From the NCBI GenBank assembly GCA_021796315.1, contig JAJYOH010000191.1, positions 1 to 9,663 on the forward strand: a stretch of 9,663 nt of DNA, given 5' to 3'. How positions within the stretch are numbered: the stretch's first letter is position 1; each line of letters opens with the position of its first letter. A program made the translations under genes and the position numbers. Origin of the DNA: Chloroflexota bacterium. GTDB lineage: Bacteria; Chloroflexota; Anaerolineae; Anaerolineales; Villigracilaceae. Of this stretch, positions 1 through 5,689 are shown piece after piece. The notes beneath the pieces were generated by a model that was given only the letters and a program-made list of their open reading frames with translations, was not told the DNA's origin and made no database searches.

Positions 1-14
1 AAATGCGCCCGCTT

Positions 15-24
15 GGCATCCCGA
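15..24. repeat. Left junction core (attL), imperfect direct repeat copy 1
   Basis: GGCATCCCGA here matches GGCGTTCCGA at 2770-2779 at 8 of 10 positions, with an offset of 2755 bp. The left flank at 3-23 reads MRPLGIP in the RT frame. The differences between the copies fit an attL/attR pair made from non-identical attB and attP sites. Confidence 0.7.
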
Positions 25-107
25 TGTGGCGTTCATACTGCACCTCATGCAGTGGGTTTGGGGATTGGGGTTATAAGTGATAGAGAAATTGGACTGGCGA
101 TACTATA
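25..107. other. Non-coding left end of the insertion element
   Basis: The 83 bp between the junction and the recombinase stop hold the outward RBS/ATG described at 34-46 and an AT-rich TTATAA. No gene or terminator hairpin was seen. The recombinase presumably binds here (attP half site), but no binding motif could be identified. Confidence 0.5.
34..46 (-). promoter_or_regulatory. RBS and ATG at the element's left end, pointing outward
   Basis: On the minus strand GAGGT (42-46) lies 6 nt before an ATG (36-34). In the integrated state this start reads out of the element into the RT antisense. In an excised circle, where 24 is joined to 2778, the codons ATG AAC GCC ACA TCG run without a stop into the DUF5372 frame. 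The frame is the same for any crossover inside the 10-bp repeat. A TTATAA at 71-76 could be a -10 element upstream, but no matching -35 was seen. The RBS and frame are seen in the sequence; the function is inferred. Confidence 0.6.
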
Positions 108-2225
108 CTACGGGTTGTTTATTTTGGGATGAGTTTTATGCCAATGTTGGGGTTTGGATTTGCGCAGGCGAGAGATGATCTCGGGGGTTAATCGGATCCA
201 GCGCGGGCCGTGGGGCTGGTGCTGGAGGAAGTCCAGGATGCCGGTTTTACACCAGGTTTGAATGGTTGAGGTGTTAACGTTGAGGAGTTCAGCAGCTCGG
301 AGAGCCGAATAGCGGCCATCGCCGCGTTGGCCGGTTGGGCAGGCACCGGGAGCGGAGGGGCAAGCACTGGAGATGTGGTAGGCATAGCGGATCCACTGGA
401 CTTTGCGGGAGGTGAAGGCACCGCTTAGGCCAGGGACGAATCCTTCTTGGTTGAGGGTGGCGGCAATTTGTTGATCGGTGTGGGTGGGGATTAGAGTGCG
501 GATGCGCTCGAGCACCACTGGGGAGGTGCGGCGGAGGTCACAGGATTTGGGTCGACGTGGGATTTGGCAGGAGGAGATGGTGCCGGTCTGCCAACGGACC
601 TGAAGGTCAATGGAGGATTTCAGGCAGGTAAGAGTGACATCCTTGATGAGGAAACGCAGCAACTGTTTTTGTTGAGCATGGGAAGTGGTGGGGGCATTCC
701 AGAGGGTGGGTAAATCCTGGGCGAGAGCCAAAATGCGCTGGCGTTCTTCGGGACTGAGCAGCTGAGTGGTTAATGGGGGCAAGGCAGCATATTCGTGCTC
801 GAGCTTCTCGATCTCGGCCAGTTTCTGATTCCAGTCGCGTTCGAGGGTGCGAGCGACGAGGCGGTTTTCGGGATCAATCAAGCTGAAGCGCCTCCGGGCC
901 AAGTCAGCTTCGTAACGGGCGCGTTCGAGGCGGAACTGCCACTGCTGATCAATTTGTTTGGCTTGGAGTTCAATCTGTTCGAAGGCGGCCATCGAGATTT
1001 CGAGTTGAGCCGGTTGCATGGCTTGGAGGAAGATCTGGGAGACCGCCGCATCGATCTCGGTGCCCATGATGAACTGGCAAGTCTTGGCGGCGAACTGGCT
1101 GTGGAGTTGGTTACAAACATAAGCGGGAACACTGGGATGATTGACATAGCGAACGGACATGCGCCGTCCGCAGCGACCACATAAGACGATGCCTTGGAGG
1201 AGGGCTGCACCGGTGCGGACGGCGCCGCGCTGCTCTTCGGGTCGCCAAGTGCGATTGTCATCCAAACGCTGGAGGTGACACAAGAATTGATCCCAGGTGA
1301 TGTAGGCGGGATGAACTTCTTTCAGGACAATCGGCCAGTCCTGAGGCTTGATTTGGCGGGTACGACCCTTAATACGTGGGGCTTCACCGGGCAAGAGTTT
1401 CGTGCGGGTTTTAGTTTTGCCGAAGACGTAGGCTCCGGCATAGGCGGGATTATGCAGGATAGCCAGAACTCTTCCGTTGGACAAAGGCAGCCAGGCCAGT
1501 TCGCCATCCCGGCCGCCGCCCCAGAAACGGGTGGGGAAGAGCAAGCCATTTGTTTTGAAGTATTGAACGACAGCCAGGGCTGAGCCGCACTGATCGAAAG
1601 TATCAAAAACGAGCCGGACGGCTTGTTGGACCTGCTCGTCGGGATCGAGCAGGATGTGACCCAGCGGATCGATGATAAAGCCGGTGGGTGGGCGAAAACG
1701 CAGTTCGCCCTTCTGGGCTTTCTCCAACTTGCCGCCTTCCAAGCGCGAACGCAGCCAATGCAGTTCCGCTTCGCTCATGGTGCCTTTGAAGCCGAGCAGT
1801 AGGCGATCATTATATTGGTTGGGATCGTATACGCCTTCTTCATCCACCACGAGAGTATGGCTGAGGGAGCAGATCTCGATGAGGCGATACCAATCGGAGC
1901 AGGAGCGCGCCAGACGCGAGACTTCGAGACTGAGAACGGCACCCGCGTGATCCAGGCTGACTTCTGTGATGAGGCGTTGAAAGCCATCGCGGCCGATGGC
2001 GGACGCGCCGGAATGGCCCTGGTCTTGATCGATGACTGTGATGCGTTCGCGCGGCCAGCCAAGGTTCAGGGCGCGCTGGACGAGATCGTATTGGCGGGCT
2101 GTGCTACCCGTGTTATCGCGCACTTGAACAAGGGTGGACTGGCGGACATAAATAAAGGCTTGGCGTTCGAGATGATCAGGCTGGATTTTGGGGTTGTTGA
2201 ATCGGTTGAGCGAGGGGATGACCAT
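108..2225 (-). CDS. Large serine recombinase of the insertion element
   Basis: This protein cuts and rejoins DNA through a covalent serine intermediate and should integrate and excise the element. It has 705 residues. The N-terminal resolvase domain (about 20-165) has the YVRQST motif with likely nucleophile S30, and R28, R44 and the SRLARS arginines (R104, R107). A recombinase domain (about 175-330) follows. Next is a zinc ribbon with C349, C352, C371 and C383, then a charged coiled-coil stretch (about 410-480). The C-terminus adds a helix-turn-helix-like segment (about 583-618) and a second one resembling MerR/excisionase proteins (about 636-688). The start is supported by AAGGAG at 2233-2238, 7 nt before ATG. 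The start lies inside the preceding 69-residue ORF, which suggests translational coupling. The frame is intact and all expected catalytic residues are present, so it may be active. Confidence 0.93.
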   Translation of the reverse strand: MVIPSLNRFNNPKIQPDHLERQAFIYVRQSTLVQVRDNTGSTARQYDLVQRALNLGWPRERITVIDQDQGHSGASAIGRDGFQRLITEVSLDHAGAVLSLEVSRLARSCSDWYRLIEICSLSHTLVVDEEGVYDPNQYNDRLLLGFKGTMSEAELHWLRSRLEGGKLEKAQKGELRFRPPTGFIIDPLGHILLDPDEQVQQAVRLVFDTFDQCGSALAVVQYFKTNGLLFPTRFWGGGRDGELAWLPLSNGRVLAILHNPAYAGAYVFGKTKTRTKLLPGEAPRIKGRTRQIKPQDWPIVLKEVHPAYITWDQFLCHLQRLDDNRTWRPEEQRGAVRTGAALLQGIVLCGRCGRRMSVRYVNHPSVPAYVCNQLHSQFAAKTCQFIMGTEIDAAVSQIFLQAMQPAQLEISMAAFEQIELQAKQIDQQWQFRLERARYEADLARRRFSLIDPENRLVARTLERDWNQKLAEIEKLEHEYAALPPLTTQLLSPEERQRILALAQDLPTLWNAPTTSHAQQKQLLRFLIKDVTLTCLKSSIDLQVRWQTGTISSCQIPRRPKSCDLRRTSPVVLERIRTLIPTHTDQQIAATLNQEGFVPGLSGAFTSRKVQWIRYAYHISSACPSAPGACPTGQRGDGRYSALRAAELLNVNTSTIQTWCKTGILDFLQHQPHGPRWIRLTPEIISRLRKSKPQHWHKTHPKINNP

Positions 2226-2385
2226 GTTCAGGCTCCTTGGCGAACCAATGGGATTGGTCTGCCAGCAAATTGAAAGCCAATTGAGCCATCAGGAAGATGA
2301 CTTGTTGTTTTAGATCGGTGGCCAGGTTGGCCCACAGATCGGCGGGCACTTTGGAAAGATCTGGGGAGGAAGAGGGAAGGGACAT
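2176..2385 (-). CDS. 69-residue accessory protein of the insertion element
   Basis: This small protein of unknown function has a hydrophobic helical centre (about residues 20-42, with the pattern LATDLKQQVIFLMAQLAFNLL) and a His/Pro/Gln-rich tail. CAGGAG (2391-2396) lies 5 nt before the ATG. It sits 49 nt after the DUF5372 stop, and its last 50 bp overlap the start of the recombinase gene in another frame. The three genes therefore look like one operon. Small ORFs in this position are, from memory, usual companions of this recombinase type. It could be a directionality or regulatory factor, but nothing in the sequence proves that. Confidence 0.65.
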   Translation of the reverse strand: MSLPSSSPDLSKVPADLWANLATDLKQQVIFLMAQLAFNLLADQSHWFAKEPEHGHPLAQPIQQPQNPA

Positions 2386-2434
2386 CGCGGCTCCTGCGGG
2401 AATTAGAAATGCAATTGAATGGCGTTAGCATAAT

Positions 2435-2887
2435 TCACTCTTCAGAAGGGGTTGCGATGTTTTCAAGTCGGGTGGGGGCTGGTGGTTGGGTCTGGCCCAT
2501 GTGCTGAATGAACTGGGCAAGCTGCCGCAAGCCCTGGAGATCCAACAAGTATGTTGGAGGAGGTGGCGGGGAAGAGATTGGCACGGCATAGTCTGTCCAG
2601 CTCATGGCGATGGAGCCATGATGGCCATCGGGCATGCGCACGACGAGATCCGGATCCGCACCTCGGCGAATGCGAATCAGCTCGACCTGCTGGCCGCAGA
2701 GGGGATGGTTAGGATGAATGATGGTTACGAATCCCAAAGGAGATTGGGAAAAAGGGGTAGTGTGCTTTAGGCGTTCCGAATGTTCAAGATCGCTTTTTCC
2801 AGCAAGCGATATCACAGGTGTTGGCTCCAATATTTGAACCATTGTTTTCGGAGCACAGCCACGGGTTTCGACCCGGCCACAGCGCAC
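2435..2887 (-). CDS. DUF5372-like protein, first gene of the insertion element
   Basis: The recognisable part runs from about 2735 down to 2560 and reads like a small OB/SH3-like fold: an HPNHPLCGQQ motif, then IRRGADPDLVVRMPDG, then SMSWTDYA-like residues. This resembles DUF5372 (Y4bD/Y4pK-type) proteins, whose function is unknown. A PPPPP stretch separates it from a C-terminal helix. The ORF given here starts at an ATG (2887) that lies outside the element, in the antisense of the RT gene, so that start is probably accidental. Between the junction at 2770 and the conserved part there is no ATG, only a TTG (PLGFV). The natural start is more likely the ATG at 34-36, joined in frame when the element circularises. 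The stop is 49 nt before the next gene of the operon. Confidence 0.7.
   Translation of the reverse strand: MRCGRVETRGCAPKTMVQILEPTPVISLAGKSDLEHSERLKHTTPFSQSPLGFVTIIHPNHPLCGQQVELIRIRRGADPDLVVRMPDGHHGSIAMSWTDYAVPISSPPPPPTYLLDLQGLRQLAQFIQHMGQTQPPAPTRLENIATPSEE
2770..2779. repeat. Right junction core (attR), imperfect direct repeat copy 2
   Basis: GGCGTTCCGA is the partner of 15-24. To its right the RT frame continues as NVQDRF. To its left the RT frame runs into an in-frame TAG at 2758-2760, so RT homology stops at this point. Confidence 0.7.
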
Positions 2888-3804
2888 ATGGAGCCGTGAG
2901 ACAAGCCCAAACGTATGTGCAGGAAGGATACGAATGGTGCGTGGACATCGACCTGGAGAAATACTTTGATCGAGTAAATCACGATATGCTCATGGCTCGT
3001 ATGGCGCGCGTGGTGAAAGATAAACGCGTGCTTAAGCTGATCCGCGCCTATCTGGAATCGGGTGTGATGATCAACGGGGTAGTAACGGAGACAGAAGAGG
3101 GCGTGCCACAAGGCGGGCCACTCTCGCCGTTACTTTCCAATATCATGCTGGATGATCTGGACAAGGAATTGGAAAAGCGGGGGCACAAATTTGTTCGCTA
3201 CGCCGACGACTGCAACATCTATGTTAGGACGCAACGGGCCGGGGAACGGGTCATGGAAAGTGTGAAGGGGTTTCTGGAGAAGAAGCTCAAGCTGAAAGTC
3301 AATTCCAAGAAGAGCAAAGTAGAAAGAGCCACGAAGGTGAAAATCCTCGGGTTCAGCTTCTTCAAATGGAAAGGGGTTGTGCTCATCCGAATAGCGAACG
3401 AAACAAAAGGACGCTTTATGGAAAAGCTTCGCTGCTTGACCAAGCGCACCCAACACGGCAAGCTGGAAGAGATCGTGACCGAGATCAACCGCTACACGAT
3501 AGGTTGGATCGGATATTACCGACTGGCCGACACTACGAAGATAATTGAAGATTTGGATGGCTGGATCCGACGACGATTGAGGCAACTGCTCTGGAAGCGC
3601 TGGAAGCACGGCACCACCCGTTATCGCGAACTCGTGAAACTGGGCGTTCCCAAACAATGGGCACAAGAAGGAGCTGGAGGCACAAGCCCCTGGCGTATGT
3701 CGAAGACGCCTGTGATAAATGAAGCCCTGAGCAAAGCCTATTGGCATAACTCAGGGCTGAAGAGTATTAGCACTCGGTATAAAGAACTACGTTTTGCTCA
3801 ATGA
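2779..3804 (+). pseudogene. Group IIC intron reverse transcriptase/maturase, 5'-truncated by the element
   Basis: The LtrA-type protein copies the intron RNA into DNA and helps it to splice. The fragment begins at NVQDRF and runs through the RT domain: FRPG, the first catalytic Asp in VDIDLEKYFD, QGGPLSPLL, and YADD at residues 128-131 counted from the GTG at 2818. It continues into a thumb/maturase region with GWIGYY and a KAYW...GLKS..TRYKELR end. From memory this end closely follows the group IIC enzyme of Geobacillus (GsI-IIC), which is about 420 residues long. There is no HNH endonuclease, as usual for class C. The first 75-95 residues lie left of the insertion; only MRPLGIP (3-23) is in the window. 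A GTG at 2818 could begin a 328-residue product, but it would lack the RT0/RT1 part, so it is likely inactive unless the element excises. Confidence 0.9.
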
Positions 3805-3873
3805 ACCGCCGGATGCGGACCCGCATGTCCGGTGGTGTGAGAGGGGGCAGTTAGTCACTGCCCTCTACTCGAT
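3804..3873 (+). ncRNA. Group II intron domains V and VI
   Basis: Domain V spans about 3804-3837. A 9-bp stem (3805-3813 with 3828-3836, one G-T pair), a 2-nt bulge (TG, 3826-3827) and a 4-bp upper stem (3814-3817 with 3822-3825) enclose a GACC loop. The loop differs from the usual GNRA. Domain VI follows, with GGCAGT (3846-3851) pairing ACTGCC (3857-3862) and an imperfect basal stem. The RT stop codon TGA ends at the first base of domain V. Confidence 0.82.
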
Positions 3874-3887
3874 TCAATTTTTTATTT
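3874..3887 (+). terminator. T-rich 3' exon next to the intron, probable terminator remnant
   Basis: TCAATTTTTTATTT directly follows the intron end. Group IIC introns insert after rho-independent hairpins, so this may be the T-tract of a terminator for a plus-strand gene left of the window. The tract overlaps the stop codon of the convergent glsB-like gene. The stem itself is not visible. Confidence 0.35.
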
Positions 3888-4124
3888 GAAGATCAGTCTC
3901 AAAACAAACAGCAATACGAGCGCGCCGACCAGCGCAGTAATCAGCGAGCCGACGATGCCGAGGCCTATTGAAATGTGCAACAGGCCAAAGAGCCAGCCGC
4001 CCAAAAATGCGCCGACGACACCGACGATCAGATCGCCGATCAGGCCAAATCCCTTGCCTTTCATGATCTTGCCAGCCAACCAACCAGCGACGATACCGAT
4101 CACGATCCAAAGAATAATGTCCAT
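3882..4124 (-). CDS. GlsB/YeaQ/YmgE-family small membrane protein
   Basis: This 80-residue integral membrane protein is of the transglycosylase-associated family (PF04226 type). Three hydrophobic segments are visible, at about residues 2-18, 27-50 and 52-78. The first is followed by the family's GWLAGKIMKGKGFGLIGDLIVGVVGAFLGG core. Relatives are linked to stress response; a biochemical activity is not established. The start is fixed by AAGGAG (4133-4138), 8 nt before ATG. The gene has its own leader with a perfect -10 hexamer, so it is probably transcribed separately from the nitroreductase gene upstream. Its stop codon lies 8 bp from the intron end. Confidence 0.92.
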   Translation of the reverse strand: MDIILWIVIGIVAGWLAGKIMKGKGFGLIGDLIVGVVGAFLGGWLFGLLHISIGLGIVGSLITALVGALVLLFVLRLIFK

Positions 4125-4141
4125 TTGTTCATCTCCTTGTT

Positions 4142-4173
4142 GGTAAATTTACCTTCTGACGAATTTTATTATA
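4142..4173 (-). promoter_or_regulatory. Candidate promoter and palindromic operator of the glsB-like gene
   Basis: The minus strand has TATAAT at 4168-4173. No convincing -35 lies 16-18 bp upstream (CGCAAA at 17 bp). Between it and the RBS is a perfect 12-bp palindrome, GGTAAATTTACC (4142-4153), which could be a regulator site or an AT-rich coincidence. Confidence 0.4.
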
Positions 4174-4214
4174 AAACACAAAAGGTTTATTTTGCGAAGT
4201 GCGGCTGAGACTGC

Positions 4215-4727
4215 TTACCATTTCTCCCAATGCACGACTTCATCCAACGAGCGCCGTCCGCCTTTCTTTGGTGGGGCGGATAGCTTCGCCTCGTCCGCGG
4301 GATAGCCAAACGAGAGTGCGATCCGCAAATGCCATTCGGATGGGAAGCTCAAAAGCGTCCGCGCTTTCTCCGGCTCATAAATCGACGCGGGACACGAGCC
4401 GACTCCCAATTCCCATGCAGACAATTGCATGAACGCGGCAGCCTGGCCCGCGTCGAACAAGGTTTGGAATTTTTCCTTCGGGTCGGGAGTCAGAATCGCA
4501 ACGGCTAACGCCGCCCCTGCAAGATGACCCGCATACGTTCCCAATTCCGATAACGCCTTGAGCGTCGCTTTATCCTGAATGGCAATAAACTGCCATGGCT
4601 GTTCGTTCTTCGACGACTGCGCTCTGCGCCCCGCGTTCAAGATGTCATGGACAACATCTTCGGGCAAAGGTTTATCTTGAAACTTCCTCACCGCGCGTTT
4701 TGTGCGAATTGCTTCAGAGACATCCAT
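4215..4727 (-). CDS. Nitroreductase-family protein
   Basis: The protein is a predicted FMN-dependent, NAD(P)H-using oxidoreductase of the nitroreductase fold, acting in the cytoplasm; the substrate is unknown. It has 170 residues from MDVSEAIRTKR. The N-terminal RTKRAVRKF supplies FMN-phosphate-binding arginines. NEQPWQFIAI is the usual flavin-contact segment. DAGQAAAFMQLSAWELGVGSCP is the dimer-interface helix, and ALSFGYPAD is the typical C-terminal strand. A second ATG 12 bp upstream (4739) is less likely, because GGAGGA directly after it makes an ideal RBS 5 nt before the ATG at 4727. Upstream, a palindromic repeat fills the gap to the reductase gene, and the two may be cotranscribed through it. 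Confidence 0.92.
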   Translation of the reverse strand: MDVSEAIRTKRAVRKFQDKPLPEDVVHDILNAGRRAQSSKNEQPWQFIAIQDKATLKALSELGTYAGHLAGAALAVAILTPDPKEKFQTLFDAGQAAAFMQLSAWELGVGSCPASIYEPEKARTLLSFPSEWHLRIALSFGYPADEAKLSAPPKKGGRRSLDEVVHWEKW

Positions 4728-4738
4728 TGTTTCCTCCA

Positions 4739-4830
4739 TGTCATTGCGAGCGAACGAAGTGAGCGTGGCAATCTCAACTTATGTCAGACGAGAGATTGCC
4801 ACGTCGGCCTGCGGCCTCCTCGCAATGACA
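4739..4830. repeat. 92-bp palindromic repeat filling an intergenic gap
   Basis: Outer arms TGTCATTGCGAG (4739-4750) and CTCGCAATGACA (4819-4830) are perfect 12-bp inverted repeats. Inner arms GTGGCAATCTC (4765-4775) and GAGATTGCCAC (4792-4802) are perfect 11-bp inverted repeats. The stretches between them are unpaired, but one forms its own small hairpin (GGCC TGC GGCC). Repeats with CATTGCGAG ends are, from memory, common in many bacteria. It begins directly after the TGA of the reductase gene and ends at the RBS of the nitroreductase gene. Confidence 0.88.
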
Positions 4831-5577
4831 TCAAATCTTAAATTTACTTGCATCATCCTCAGGCCGATAACCAAGTTCCGACTCGGCATTCGAAATATCC
4901 CAAAATCGCTTGGCGTTTTTCGAGACGCCATAATAAATTCCAAACTTTACATCTGCCATCAAACTTTTCTTCACCAGTTGAGCCAAATCTCTGTGACTCA
5001 ACCATGTACATTCAAAACGCGGATTGACGCTTGGGTCATCATCTTTCGTCACCGACCCGATCCGTAGGCACACCGACTCGAGTCCATAAAGCTCATAATA
5101 CATCCGAGCCATCGCTTCGCCTGCTGCCTTGCTGACGCCATAAAATCCATCGGGACGAATCGGGTCACGCGTGGTTATCAAAGTCGAATTTGGTTTTGTA
5201 TGCAAGCTTGGTGGAAAGCCTTCATACGCGCCGGTTGCGTGATTCGAACTCGCGAAAACAATCCGCTTAATGCCAAACGTCTGCGCCGCGTCGTAGAGAT
5301 TCTTCGTCCCGATGATGTTCGCCATCAAAACGGAATCCCAGCCTGCGTCCACGTGCGGATCGCCAGCCAAATGGACGACAAAAGTCAATGATGGAATGCG
5401 GCTGAAAACAGATTTCACTTGCTCAAGATTTGAAACGTTTGCTTGAAAAATTTTCTCTGGTTGTCCATCGGAAGAAATATCCAGCCCGTACAAATCAAAG
5501 TCTTTGTCTAAATTTTTCCACAGGATTCTTCCGACGAGTCCATTACAGCCCGTGATTAACAATTTTGGGAATGGCAT
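4831..5577 (-). CDS. NAD-dependent epimerase/dehydratase-family reductase, uronate-dehydrogenase-like
   Basis: This extended-type short-chain dehydrogenase has 248 residues from MPFPKLLITG. The Rossmann motif GCNGLVG gives G10, G13 and G16. The catalytic set is S110/S111 (FASSNHATG), Y146 and K150 (YGVSK). RPDGFYGVSK, CLRIGS, WLSHRDLAQLV and ELGYRPEDDA resemble uronate dehydrogenases, which oxidise glucuronate or galacturonate to the aldarolactone; the exact substrate is inferred. An ATG at 5637 would add 20 residues, but GGAG lies 6 nt before the ATG at 5577, and the Rossmann strand begins right after it. It is divergent from the CYTH operon and upstream of the nitroreductase gene. Confidence 0.9.
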   Translation of the reverse strand: MPFPKLLITGCNGLVGRILWKNLDKDFDLYGLDISSDGQPEKIFQANVSNLEQVKSVFSRIPSLTFVVHLAGDPHVDAGWDSVLMANIIGTKNLYDAAQTFGIKRIVFASSNHATGAYEGFPPSLHTKPNSTLITTRDPIRPDGFYGVSKAAGEAMARMYYELYGLESVCLRIGSVTKDDDPSVNPRFECTWLSHRDLAQLVKKSLMADVKFGIYYGVSKNAKRFWDISNAESELGYRPEDDASKFKI

Positions 5578-5639
5578 CCTAAGCTCCAAAAATATTGAAC
5601 CTGCTTGCACATGGCTCGAATGCTTCTCGAGTTCCACAG

Positions 5640-5667
5640 AGTATAATTCAATGCGCGGCGCTGCAAA
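5640..5667. promoter_or_regulatory. Divergent promoter region
   Basis: On the plus strand TATAAT (5642-5647) lies 42 bp before the CYTH ATG, without a clear -35. On the minus strand TATACT (5645-5640) has TTTGCA 16 bp upstream (5667-5662) and would give a leader of about 55 nt for the reductase gene. The two -10 boxes overlap, so transcription in one direction may compete with the other. Confidence 0.5.
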
Positions 5668-5689
5668 GCGATGAACTCAAAAGGACAGA

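Larger units (their letters stand above)
24..2778. mobile_element. Serine-recombinase insertion element (about 2755 bp) inside a group IIC intron RT gene
   Basis: The element carries three co-directional minus-strand genes: DUF5372-like, a 69-residue ORF and a large serine recombinase. The boundaries come from reconstruction. The sequence up to about 24 reads MRPLGIP in frame 3, and the sequence from about 2770 reads LGVPNVQDRF, the next stretch of the RT. Removing 2755 bp anywhere within the 10-bp imperfect direct repeat restores one open RT frame. The exact crossover within the repeat (GG at 15-16/2770-2771 or GA at 23-24/2778-2779) cannot be decided here. There are no clear terminal inverted repeats and no long target duplication, as expected for a large serine recombinase with a 2-bp core. 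From memory the gene set resembles the y4bA-D/y4pH-K cluster of Rhizobium NGR234; this was not checked. Confidence 0.82.
2779..3873 (+). mobile_element. Group IIC intron, 3' portion
   Basis: The intron comprises the RT/maturase remnant followed directly by domains V and VI. The 3' end is placed at CTACTCGAT (about 3865-3873), a typical class C ending. Its 5' half, including the start of the RT and domains I-III, is outside the window to the left of the inserted element. The 3' exon begins TCAATTTTTT, a T-run that fits the habit of group IIC introns of inserting behind terminator hairpins. The upstream hairpin is not visible here. Confidence 0.85.

Noticed and set aside
71..85. Similarity of AGTGATAGAGA to half of a tet operator
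   Set aside because: Only a half site, no TetR or efflux gene nearby; most likely chance.
795..1583. Plus-strand open frames opposite the recombinase gene
   Set aside because: They lie fully antisense to an intact, recognisable recombinase, show no family motifs, and follow from its codon composition.
2228..2431. 67-codon minus-strand frame overlapping the 69-residue ORF
   Set aside because: It is a frame-shifted shadow of the 69-residue ORF, which has the better RBS.
3130..3747. 205-codon minus-strand open frame opposite the RT gene
   Set aside because: The plus-strand frame carries YADD and maturase motifs; the antisense frame has no recognisable domain.
2818..3804. Retron or diversity-generating RT, or an antiphage RT system
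   Set aside because: RT and maturase motifs plus adjacent domain V/VI identify a group IIC intron; no msr/msd, variable repeat or defence partner is visible.
4739..4830. CRISPR or tRNA in the repeat-rich intergenic gap
   Set aside because: It is a single double-inverted repeat with no spacer periodicity and no cloverleaf.
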